In this document: positions 1 through 5,481 of the stretch, one piece after another
How the letters are laid out: every line of letters starts with the position of its first letter
Position numbering within the stretch: position 1 is the first letter of the stretch
NCBI GenBank assembly: GCA_913055925.1
Contig: CAJXLH010000085.1
Coordinates: 1-9,540 of the forward strand
From: an uncultured Maritalea sp.
GTDB taxonomy: Bacteria; Pseudomonadota; Alphaproteobacteria; Rhizobiales; Devosiaceae
Direction: 5' to 3'
Length of the DNA: 9,540 bases
Translations under genes and position numbers: made by a program
Notes under the pieces: generated by a model
Told to the model about the DNA's origin: nothing
Databases searched by the model: none
The model's input: only the letters and a program-made list of their open reading frames with translations

Positions 1-21
1 CAATTTCTTCCGCAGTAAGGT

Positions 22-951
22 TTAGAGCTGCTTCACAAGCGCAACAACAATTGAAACCGTTGCAACAGATATCACGGTAGAAACCAAAATCGATGCCGAT
101 ATTTTTTGCGGCTTAACTTGATAGTGCTGCGCCAAAATGTAGATGTTTCCCGCCACCGGCAAGGCGGCACAGGCAATCATCACGCCCGCCGCAAACGGCT
201 CCACCGGAAATATCCAAAGCGCGGCAACGGCGACCGCGATTGGGTGCAAAACAAGTTTTAGCCCGGTTAGCCAAAAGGCCGGCACAAGACCGCGCGCCTC
301 AATTGTCGACAATGATGCACCAATGGCGACAAGCGCCCCCGGCGTCGCCGCTGCGCCCAAAATGGTGACAAAGTCATCAATGGGTTGCCACATGGGCACT
401 GAGAAAGCTGACCACAAAAGCCCAAGCGAAATGGACACAATCATTGGGTTGGCCAAAAGGCCCTTAATCGCTGAGCTGAGCGCCTTGATAGGGCTGGATC
501 CTCCAGTTGAGGAGGTCACAAGGATCACCACAAGCGAACCAAAAATCGTCAAATCCATGGCCAACACGAGAATCACTGGCCCGACCGCTGCTTCGCCCAT
601 TAACAACGCGAACATAGGGATGCCGAGAAACCCGACATTGCCGATCACTGATGTGTGCGCTTCAAATGCCAATTCAGCAACGGAAAGGCCGCGCCGCAAG
701 GCCACAATCGCCGTTATGGCATAAACAACAAAGCTTCCCGCCAGATATGCCCACACGAAAGCCCAATCAAAAATTTCAGCAAGTGAAAGATTGGCAGCAA
801 ATTTGAAAAGCATCGCGGAAAGCGCGAAATAAAAGACAAATTTTGTGAGGTGCGCGATGGCTTCTTTTGTAAAAAACCCTGTGCGACCAGCACCATAGCC
901 GACGGCAATGAGCGCAAAAAAGGGCAGCGTTTTGAGAAAGATTTCTAGCAT
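22..951 (-). CDS. AEC-family (auxin efflux carrier-like) permease
   Basis: This 309-residue inner-membrane protein is hydrophobic almost throughout, with about ten predicted membrane segments. That fits the AEC family, whose bacterial members export or exchange small organic acids such as malate or malonate. Family signatures are an N-terminal segment starting MLEIFLKTLPFFALIAVGYG, a central NVGFLGIPMF motif at about residues 105-114, and a C-terminal AALPVAGNIYILAQHY stretch at about residues 264-279 matching the Pro/Asn-rich motif of the second half. The length is normal for the family. The ATG at 951 is the only sensible start, although the AAGAA before it is a weak ribosome site. It lies 82 nt downstream of the marC-like gene on the same strand and may share its transcript or use its own promoter. 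The substrate cannot be assigned from sequence. Confidence 0.85.
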   Translation of the reverse strand: MLEIFLKTLPFFALIAVGYGAGRTGFFTKEAIAHLTKFVFYFALSAMLFKFAANLSLAEIFDWAFVWAYLAGSFVVYAITAIVALRRGLSVAELAFEAHTSVIGNVGFLGIPMFALLMGEAAVGPVILVLAMDLTIFGSLVVILVTSSTGGSSPIKALSSAIKGLLANPMIVSISLGLLWSAFSVPMWQPIDDFVTILGAAATPGALVAIGASLSTIEARGLVPAFWLTGLKLVLHPIAVAVAALWIFPVEPFAAGVMIACAALPVAGNIYILAQHYQVKPQKISASILVSTVISVATVSIVVALVKQL

Positions 952-964
952 TTCTTAAATCTAC

Positions 965-1011
965 TGGACCAAGGCCAGGGTCAGCTAGTCGGAAAACCGT
1001 TTATTGGTCCA
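965..1011. repeat. 8-bp inverted repeat in the gap upstream of the AEC gene
   Basis: TGGACCAA at 965-972 and its exact complement TTGGTCCA at 1004-1011 lie 31 nt apart in the 82-nt gap between the marC-like gene and the AEC permease gene. Each arm is close to the short palindrome TTGG-N-CCAA. The position fits an operator for the permease. No T-run follows either arm, so it does not look like an intrinsic terminator. No clear -35/-10 pair could be fixed around it, and chance is possible. Confidence 0.3.
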
Positions 1012-1033
1012 ACCACCACCAATTGCTTAGACG

Positions 1034-1675
1034 TCAGGCGAGCCCGGGAATGAGCCCTGATGTACGGATACCGTCGAAAATAAACTGGATCGACAGCGCC
1101 GCCAGAAGAACGCCAACAATGCGCGACACCACATGGAGCACGGTGACCCCTAGTATTTTTTGCAACTGCGTTGCGCCAAGCAGCAACAAATAGGTCAGCA
1201 TCAAAATGGTGAGCATGCCGACAACCACAGCGGCCTGACGGGTCGGCTCACCTGACGCATCTGCAATCAATAGAATAACTGCGCCGATAGCGCCCGGCCC
1301 GGCGATCAATGGCGTTGCTAAAGGGAATACCGAAATGTCGTTACTCGAGGCTGCTTCAGCGTTTTCTTCATCAGTCGTGGAGGTTGCGCTGGAGTCACGC
1401 GCGAAAACCATGTCGATGGAAATGAGCAACAATAAGATGCCACCAGCGACACGCAATGCTGGCAAACCGATGCCAAAAATGTGCAATATCGCTTCGCCAA
1501 ACAGCGCAAAGAACAAGAGAACTGTGCCGCCGATTACTGTGCCCTTGAGCGCCATGGCGCGCCGTTCGCGGGCTGACGCGCCAGCTGTCAACGCCGCGAA
1601 GAGCACCACAATGTCCGCCGGTCCAATGGTGGCGAAAAATGTGGTCAGCGATATGAGAAACGTTTCAACTGGCAT
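1034..1675 (-). CDS. MarC-family integral membrane protein
   Basis: This 213-residue protein has six likely membrane segments and belongs to the MarC/YchE family (UPF0056). The N-terminal FFATIGPADIVVLFAALTAG stretch (about residues 13-32) and the central PLATPLIAGPGAIGAV motif (about 116-131) are the two conserved family blocks. The C-terminal RIVGVLLAALSIQFIFDGI segment is also typical. The length is close to E. coli MarC and YchE. The molecular function of the family is unknown, and the early link of MarC to multiple antibiotic resistance has not held up. Between segments three and four there is a Ser/Thr/Glu-rich hydrophilic loop (about residues 93-112). The gene starts 30 nt after the HxlR regulator on the same strand, so the two are probably cotranscribed. 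The ATG at 1675 has no strong ribosome site. Confidence 0.85.
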   Translation of the reverse strand: MPVETFLISLTTFFATIGPADIVVLFAALTAGASARERRAMALKGTVIGGTVLLFFALFGEAILHIFGIGLPALRVAGGILLLLISIDMVFARDSSATSTTDEENAEAASSNDISVFPLATPLIAGPGAIGAVILLIADASGEPTRQAAVVVGMLTILMLTYLLLLGATQLQKILGVTVLHVVSRIVGVLLAALSIQFIFDGIRTSGLIPGLA

Positions 1676-1705
1676 TTCAACAAACTACTGGTTTAGCGCG
1701 GCAAT

Positions 1706-2140
1706 TCAACCCGTAACCGGTGCCTTGTCACGCAGCTTTTCTTCAAAACCTGCTTTGTTGGCGTTTGCCAGCTTAACCATTTGCTTTTGCGCGATATCGC
1801 GCTGGTCGTATTTTCCCGCCCAGGTGATCATTTCCACCAATATGGGCGCCAAATCTTCGCCCTTTTCGGTGAGGTGATAAATGAAACTTCGGCGATTTTC
1901 CGGGTCGCGCTCTTTTTTCACGATGCCTTCGGCCTCCAGAAGCTTCAATCGATCAATTAGAATATTCGTTGCGATTGCCTCTTCTGCCTCCAAGAAATCG
2001 GAGTAGGTGTTTTTTCCAGCGATCATCATTTCCCTAATGATGAGCAGGGTCCATCTGTCGCCAAAAACATCCAAGCTGAAGGCAACCGGGCATCCCGTCT
2101 CGCGTCTTTTGCTTTGTTTTTTCTGGGTTTTTTCACTCAT
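1706..2140 (-). CDS. HxlR-family winged-helix transcriptional regulator
   Basis: This 144-residue protein carries the HxlR winged-helix domain over about residues 15-115. It opens with GCPVAFSLDVFGDRWTLLIIREM, which matches the family start of a Cys-Pro followed by the alpha-1 helix and the DRWTLLI block. The recognition region is ATNILIDRLKLLEAEGIV and the wing contains NRRSFIYHLTEKG. Cys17 sits where family members such as B. subtilis YodB carry a redox/electrophile-sensing cysteine, and it is the only cysteine in the protein. The N-terminus is unusually lysine/arginine-rich (residues 4-13). The ATG at 2140 has AAGAAG a few bases upstream. The gene is divergent from the tautomerase-family gene and faces a pair of palindromes that are its likely operators. 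It probably represses both directions, which is inference. Confidence 0.9.
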   Translation of the reverse strand: MSEKTQKKQSKRRETGCPVAFSLDVFGDRWTLLIIREMMIAGKNTYSDFLEAEEAIATNILIDRLKLLEAEGIVKKERDPENRRSFIYHLTEKGEDLAPILVEMITWAGKYDQRDIAQKQMVKLANANKAGFEEKLRDKAPVTG

Positions 2141-2160
2141 TCGCTTCTTTTACAAAAATA

Positions 2161-2177
2161 ACTTGCAAAATGCAATA
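2161..2177. promoter_or_regulatory. Putative HxlR operator, copy 1
   Basis: A 13-bp palindrome TTGCA-AAA-TGCAA lies at 2163-2175. It is extended on the left by AC, giving a half-site ACTTGCA at 2161-2167. An identical 13-mer lies 37 bp further on. The hexamer TTGCAA at 2163-2168 could also be the -35 of the tautomerase promoter, with TATCGA at 2186-2191 as -10 after a 17-nt spacer. A bound repressor would then block transcription. The site is 20 bp upstream of the start codon of the divergent HxlR gene. Confidence 0.65.
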
Positions 2178-2185
2178 TGTATCGC

Positions 2186-2191
2186 TATCGA
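2186..2191 (+). promoter_or_regulatory. Possible -10 of the tautomerase promoter
   Basis: TATCGA is spaced 17 nt from TTGCAA at 2163-2168 and lies between the two operator palindromes. The match to consensus is moderate. A minus-strand promoter for the HxlR gene may overlap it, with a -35 inside operator copy 2 and a TACATA-like -10 near 2176-2181. Assignment is tentative. Confidence 0.3.
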
Positions 2192-2197
2192 TTCACG

Positions 2198-2214
2198 TAT
2201 TGCAAAATGCAAGT
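2198..2214. promoter_or_regulatory. Putative HxlR operator, copy 2
   Basis: This is the second exact copy of TTGCA-AAA-TGCAA, at 2200-2212. Here the right flank is GT, so the outer half-site reads TGCAAGT, the mirror of ACTTGCA in copy 1. The strong half-sites therefore face outward and the weaker ones, with AATA/TATT flanks, face inward. The copy ends just before the AAAGGAA ribosome site of the tautomerase gene, where bound protein would block leftward and rightward transcription. Confidence 0.65.
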
Positions 2215-2227
2215 TAAAGGAACGAAC

Positions 2228-2644
2228 ATGCCAATCGCACTAACTCTTACTGAGGGTGTTATCCCTCAACACAACCACGAAACTGCTGTTGCTAAAATTA
2301 CGGCCGCGTTTCTCGAGCACCATGGACTGGGCGGCAACAAAGTGATGACGCCAAATGTGACCACGCACCTTTCGATTTTGCCAAAGGGCGGCACTTACTC
2401 CGGCGGCAAACCTGTTGAAGGCGCTTGGATCGAAACCAAAACCCCCTCGTTTGCTTTGGCCGACTATGAAGTTCAAAGCGCGTTTTTCGGCGCTGCCACC
2501 AAGATTTTACTTGAACTTTCGGAAGGTCATTTGAGCCTAGATCGCATTTGGGCAAATGGCGTTCATACCGTGGACGGCACTTGGAATTTGGATGGCCAAG
2601 CGCTGACCAATGACAAGCTTGGCGCAGCGATTGCCGCTGGCTAA
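2228..2644 (+). CDS. Tautomerase (4-oxalocrotonate tautomerase superfamily) protein
   Basis: The protein is 138 residues long. It begins MPIALTLTEGVIPQ, so proline is exposed after removal of the initiator Met, as required for the catalytic Pro-1 of the 4-OT/MIF superfamily. The N-terminal beta strand leads into a long helix (about residues 16-33). The second half (IWANGVHTVDGTWNLDGQALTNDKL, about 106-130) resembles the C-terminal part of the longer two-repeat tautomerases. The length suits a fused beta-alpha-beta pair rather than the 62-residue 4-OT type. The ATG at 2228 is chosen because AAAGGAA at 2216-2222 precedes it at good distance. The in-frame upstream ATG at 2177 lies inside the operator region. 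The gene is divergent from the HxlR regulator, its probable controller. The exact substrate is unknown. Family assignment rests mainly on Pro-1 and the C-terminal pattern. Confidence 0.65.
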   Translation: MPIALTLTEGVIPQHNHETAVAKITAAFLEHHGLGGNKVMTPNVTTHLSILPKGGTYSGGKPVEGAWIETKTPSFALADYEVQSAFFGAATKILLELSEGHLSLDRIWANGVHTVDGTWNLDGQALTNDKLGAAIAAG

Positions 2645-2650
2645 TGCACC

Positions 2651-2675
2651 GGGCTGGTCGTAATGCGGTCAGCCC
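2651..2675 (+). terminator. Hairpin between the tautomerase gene and gloA
   Basis: GGGCTGGTCG at 2651-2660 pairs with CGGTCAGCCC at 2666-2675 over ten positions, two of them G-U wobbles, around a TAATG loop. It starts 6 nt after the tautomerase stop codon. The tract after it (ACATTTCCCTTATTT) is only moderately T-rich, so termination would be partial at best. The hairpin may instead lower gloA expression relative to the first gene or protect the 3' end of the upstream message. Confidence 0.5.
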
Positions 2676-2705
2676 ACATTTCCCTTATTTCGAACGAGGT
2701 TGAGA

Positions 2706-3125
2706 ATGACCAAAACACTTACGCCGCACCGCATCTTACATACAATGTTGCGTGTCGAAGACCTTGAAAAGTCTCTACATTTTTACTGCACCCACTTGGG
2801 TATGAAGGAAAGTCGACGCGAGCATTTTCCCGAAGGGGGATTTACCCTTTCGTTTTTGGGCTATGGCGACGAGGAAACTGACACTGTGCTCGAACTCACC
2901 GAAAATAGTGGCATCAATCGCTATGAGGCTGGCAGCAAGTTTGGGCATATTGCGCTGGCGGTAAAAGATATTTTCGCCGTGTGCGAGAAGCTCCAGATAG
3001 AAGGCATCAGCGTTGCGCGTGCACCGGGTCCGATGAAGTTCCCGTCAACCAGTGGCCAACGGGATCTCATTGCCTTTATCGAAGACCCAGACGGCAATCA
3101 AATCGAATTGATTGAACGGAACTAA
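2706..3125 (+). CDS. gloA: Lactoylglutathione lyase (glyoxalase I)
   Basis: This enzyme isomerises the hemithioacetal of methylglyoxal and glutathione to S-lactoylglutathione in the cytoplasm, the first step of the glyoxalase route. The protein has 139 residues and aligns closely with E. coli GloA (135 residues). RILHTMLRVEDLEKSLHFY opens the first half, FLGYGDEETDTVLELT and KFGHIALAV follow, and IEDPDGNQIELIE closes it. The four metal ligands are visible as His12, Glu63, His81 and Glu134. A short insertion (KFPSTSGQRD, about residues 111-120) sits before the final strand. The lack of the longer loops of Zn-type enzymes suggests the Ni/Co class. The start is the ATG at 2706 with GAGG at 2696-2699; an in-frame TTG at 2700 is less likely. 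It follows the tautomerase gene after a hairpin. Its stop codon directly abuts that of gshB. Confidence 0.93.
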   Translation: MTKTLTPHRILHTMLRVEDLEKSLHFYCTHLGMKESRREHFPEGGFTLSFLGYGDEETDTVLELTENSGINRYEAGSKFGHIALAVKDIFAVCEKLQIEGISVARAPGPMKFPSTSGQRDLIAFIEDPDGNQIELIERN

Positions 3126-4076
3126 TTAGCGCCGCCTTTCGATCGCATCCCAGATTAAAACTGCGATGTCGGGGCCGCCAAATCGCTTGATTTCGCGGAT
3201 GCCTGTTGGGGATGTCACGTTGATTTCGGTGATATAGTCACCGATCACATCAATGCCGACAAAAATGAAGTCGCGCGCCATAAGAGCAGGCGCAATAGCG
3301 GCGCAGATTTCTTTCTCGCGTGCAGTTAAGTCGCTCAATTCTGGTCGGCCACCCACATGCATATTGGAACGCGCTTCGCCTTCGGCTGGAATGCGGTTGA
3401 GGCCGGCAACGGGTTCGCCATCGATAATGATGATGCGCTTATCGCCTTTGCGAACATCCGGCAGATATTTTTGGATCATAAATGGCTCTGGAAACGCATC
3501 TTCAAACATCTCCAAAAGAGAAACGAGATTTTGATCGCCTTCCCGCAGCAAAAATACGCCCGCGCCGCCATTGCCAAACAGCGGCTTGATGATGATGTCG
3601 CCATGTTGTTCACGGAACGAAGCGATCCGTGAACGGTCGCGTGTCACGAGGGTCGGCGGCATAAGCTCTGGAAATTCGGTGACGAGGATTTTTTCTGGTG
3701 CGTTGCGCACAGGGTCGGGCGCGTTTACCACCAATGTTTGCGGGTGCAGCCGCTCCAGCAAATGGGTGGTGGTGATATAATTCATATCAAATGGCGGATC
3801 TTGACGCAGCAATATCACGTCCATTTCCGATAAATCTGTGATCTTCGCGTCGCCCAACTCAAACCAATTGTCGTTATCGTCAATGAGTTTTATTGGATAA
3901 ACCATTGCCGTAACAACGTTATTTTCCAGCGCCAGACTGTTTGGGACATAGTAAAACGTCTCGTGGCCGCGCGATTGGGCCTCAAGCATCATCGCAAAAC
4001 TGCTGTCGCCAATTGGATTGATGCTTTCGATCGGGTCCATTTGAACGGCGACTTTGAGCTTTTTGGATGATGTCAT
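3126..4076 (-). CDS. gshB: Glutathione synthetase
   Basis: This cytoplasmic ATP-grasp enzyme joins gamma-glutamylcysteine and glycine to make glutathione, the second step of the pathway. The protein has 316 residues, against 315 or so in E. coli. Visible family blocks are VQMDPIESINPIGDSSFAML (residues 11-31), RQDPPFDMNYI (91-101), NAPDPVRNAPEKI (118-130), the glycine-rich KPLFGNGGAGVF (164-175), GDKRIIIIDGEPVAGLNRIP (211-230) and ITEINVTSPTG (282-292), where Glu284 and Asn286 should bind Mg. The ATG at 4076 is preferred because it gives the canonical length and leaves a 13-nt gap after yraN. The longer reading frame to 4142 would overlap yraN and add an unconserved leader. No strong ribosome site is seen. 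The gene is probably the last of rsmI-yraN-gshB and converges with gloA. Confidence 0.95.
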   Translation of the reverse strand: MTSSKKLKVAVQMDPIESINPIGDSSFAMMLEAQSRGHETFYYVPNSLALENNVVTAMVYPIKLIDDNDNWFELGDAKITDLSEMDVILLRQDPPFDMNYITTTHLLERLHPQTLVVNAPDPVRNAPEKILVTEFPELMPPTLVTRDRSRIASFREQHGDIIIKPLFGNGGAGVFLLREGDQNLVSLLEMFEDAFPEPFMIQKYLPDVRKGDKRIIIIDGEPVAGLNRIPAEGEARSNMHVGGRPELSDLTAREKEICAAIAPALMARDFIFVGIDVIGDYITEINVTSPTGIREIKRFGGPDIAVLIWDAIERRR

Positions 4077-4089
4077 TTGATCTGCCCGA

Positions 4090-4458
4090 CTAATTGATTT
4101 GGAACGCATCAACGATATGCATAGGCCACGCCAAAGGTGCAAGACCTATCACATCAAATCTAATTGTAGTGTCCGCATATTGCGGGTTTTGCGACAACCA
4201 ATGATTGGCGGCTTGAATAATGCGCTTTTGATTGACTGCTTCATAAGCCTGATCAAGCCCAGCCGCGGTTTGCCTTGCCTTCACCTCGACAAAAATGGTG
4301 ATGTCGCCACGTCGTGCCACCACATCTATTTCGCCGCCACGCATCTTTAGGCGTGTTCCCAATATGCAATAGCCCTTTAAACGCAAATAGAGGATGGCCC
4401 AGCTTTCGGCGGAACGTCCAAACCTTTCAGCCCTTTTGCGCTGTTCGGCTTTAACCAT
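4090..4458 (-). CDS. yraN: YraN-family (UPF0102) putative nuclease-like protein
   Basis: This 122-residue protein of the UPF0102 family has a restriction-endonuclease-like fold. The core reads GRSAESWAILYLRLKGYCIL (about residues 14-33), then RGGEIDVVARRGDITIFVEVKAR (about 40-62). Asp45, Glu58 and Lys60 form the PD-(D/E)xK-like set expected of the family. Its cellular role is not established. The chosen ATG at 4458 overlaps the end of rsmI by 8 nt, which suggests translational coupling. A longer frame to 4506 would overlap rsmI by 56 nt and add an unconserved leader. The length is close to E. coli YraN (131). The rsmI-yraN linkage, with an lpoA-like gene adjacent, resembles the E. coli yraL-yraM-yraN neighbourhood. 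Confidence 0.88.
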   Translation of the reverse strand: MVKAEQRKRAERFGRSAESWAILYLRLKGYCILGTRLKMRGGEIDVVARRGDITIFVEVKARQTAAGLDQAYEAVNQKRIIQAANHWLSQNPQYADTTIRFDVIGLAPLAWPMHIVDAFQIN

Positions 4459-5332
4459 CCCGCATCTCAAGAGCGGCTTGGTAGACTTGCTTGCGCTTGA
4501 GACCAAAATCGCTGGCGATTTGATCCACCGCGCCGCGCAAAGGCAGTTCTGTTAGCAATTCCTTCAATGCGCCGCGCCACGCATCTGGGTCCGCGATTGC
4601 CTGTTGGTCGGCACCCGCCACCATCAAAACGATCTCACCCTTCACCGCCATTTCATCAAAATCAGTAGCCATTTCACACGCGGCACCGCGATAAAAGGTT
4701 TCGAACTTCTTGGTCAGCTCGCGCGCAACGACGACTTTGCGGTCGCCGCCCATCACCTCAGCTACTGCGGCGAGCGTCGCGGCGATGCGTTTCGGTGATT
4801 CATAAAAAACCAGCGTTTCTGTCTTCGCAGCTAACTCTTCAAGGCGTTTTGCCCGCGCTTGCTGCTTTGGTGGCAGAAAGCCAAAAAAGCTGAAACTGTC
4901 CGTCGGCAAACCGCTGACAGCGAGACCGCCCAATAGAGCGGAGGCGCCGGGAATAGCAAAAACCGAGAAATTTTCTTCGGCCGCGACCCGCACTAAGGGA
5001 AATCCAGGGTCTGAGATAAGGGGTGTACCCGCATCGGAAATCAGGCAAATTGAGCGGCCTGCTTTTATCTCATCCACATAATTTTGCGCCGATGCCACTT
5101 CATTATGTTCATGCAGCGCTGTTTTCGGCGTTTTAATACCGTATGCGTTCAAAAGCTTTGCAGAGGTCCGAGTGTCTTCGCAAAGTATCAAATCGGCCCC
5201 AGCAAGGGTTTCCAATGCACGCAAAGTGATGTCTTTCAGATTGCCAATTGGTGTCGACACCACATAAAGAGCAGGTGGCAAAGCGGGGGCATCAAACACC
5301 TTACCTGATATAAAATATTGCCCGGCTGCCAT
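4451..5332 (-). CDS. rsmI: 16S rRNA (cytidine(1402)-2'-O)-methyltransferase
   Basis: RsmI methylates the 2'-hydroxyl of cytidine 1402 in the ribosomal decoding centre, using S-adenosylmethionine. The protein has 293 residues, against 286 in E. coli, and belongs to the tetrapyrrole-methylase fold. Diagnostic motifs are YVVSTPIGNLKDITLRALET (residues 23-42), LCEDTR (50-55), LISDAGTPLISDPGFPLV (97-114), IPGASA (127-132), the GFLPPK block (151-156) and VFYESPKR (175-182). The C-terminal tail (about 250-293) is the small helical domain common in RsmI, ending in a helix-turn-helix-like LKRKQVYQAALEM stretch. The ATG at 5332 is the only early start and its ribosome site is weak. The gene is divergent from the LpoA-like gene across 149 nt and leads the rsmI-yraN-gshB group. 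Confidence 0.95.
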   Translation of the reverse strand: MAAGQYFISGKVFDAPALPPALYVVSTPIGNLKDITLRALETLAGADLILCEDTRTSAKLLNAYGIKTPKTALHEHNEVASAQNYVDEIKAGRSICLISDAGTPLISDPGFPLVRVAAEENFSVFAIPGASALLGGLAVSGLPTDSFSFFGFLPPKQQARAKRLEELAAKTETLVFYESPKRIAATLAAVAEVMGGDRKVVVARELTKKFETFYRGAACEMATDFDEMAVKGEIVLMVAGADQQAIADPDAWRGALKELLTELPLRGAVDQIASDFGLKRKQVYQAALEMRDG

Positions 5333-5481
5333 TAAATCTGCTCATTCTTCAATTTATTTACGCACTAGACTCTTTAAGCTTTGCAGGCAGTTTTGTATAG
5401 CTAAGGCATGATCTGCATGAAATTGCGTAGGTAAATGCGCAAATTATGCGTGGCGGCGAGATCGAAATTGGGGATTATTGT
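5333..5481. promoter_or_regulatory. Divergent rsmI / LpoA-like intergenic region
   Basis: These 149 bases must hold promoters for both divergent genes, but no -35/-10 pair stands out. The best rightward guess is TTTAAG at 5373-5378 with TATAGC at 5396-5401. The rightward leader contains short repeated GCATGA and ATGCG elements. A GACTC at 5368-5372 fits GANTC, the CcrM methylation site of alphaproteobacteria. No T-run terminator or RNA structure of a known class was seen. Confidence 0.3.

Noticed and set aside
143..724. 193-codon plus-strand open frame opposite the AEC gene
   Set aside because: It is antisense to a well-supported membrane protein, the translation is low-complexity Ala/Thr/Pro-rich with no recognised domain, and no ribosome site precedes it.
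1335..1877. 180-codon plus-strand open frame across marC-like and HxlR genes
   Set aside because: It spans two genuine opposite-strand genes and their gap, and its translation resembles no family; it is a reading-frame shadow.
2177..2230. Earlier in-frame ATG for the tautomerase gene
   Set aside because: It would place the start within the operator region and hide the catalytic Pro-1; the ATG at 2228 has a proper ribosome site.
3096..3113. AATCAA...TTGATT inverted repeat at the end of gloA as a terminator for gshB
   Set aside because: It has six A/T-rich pairs with no following T-run, within conserved coding sequence (NQIELIE); it is too weak to call.
4077..4142. Longer gshB start at 4142 or 4109
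   Set aside because: Both overlap yraN, add residues without family similarity, and exceed the usual length of about 315 residues; 4076 fits.
4459..4506. Longer yraN start at 4506
   Set aside because: It needs a 56-nt overlap with rsmI and adds a leader not typical of the family; the ATG at 4458 gives the normal length.
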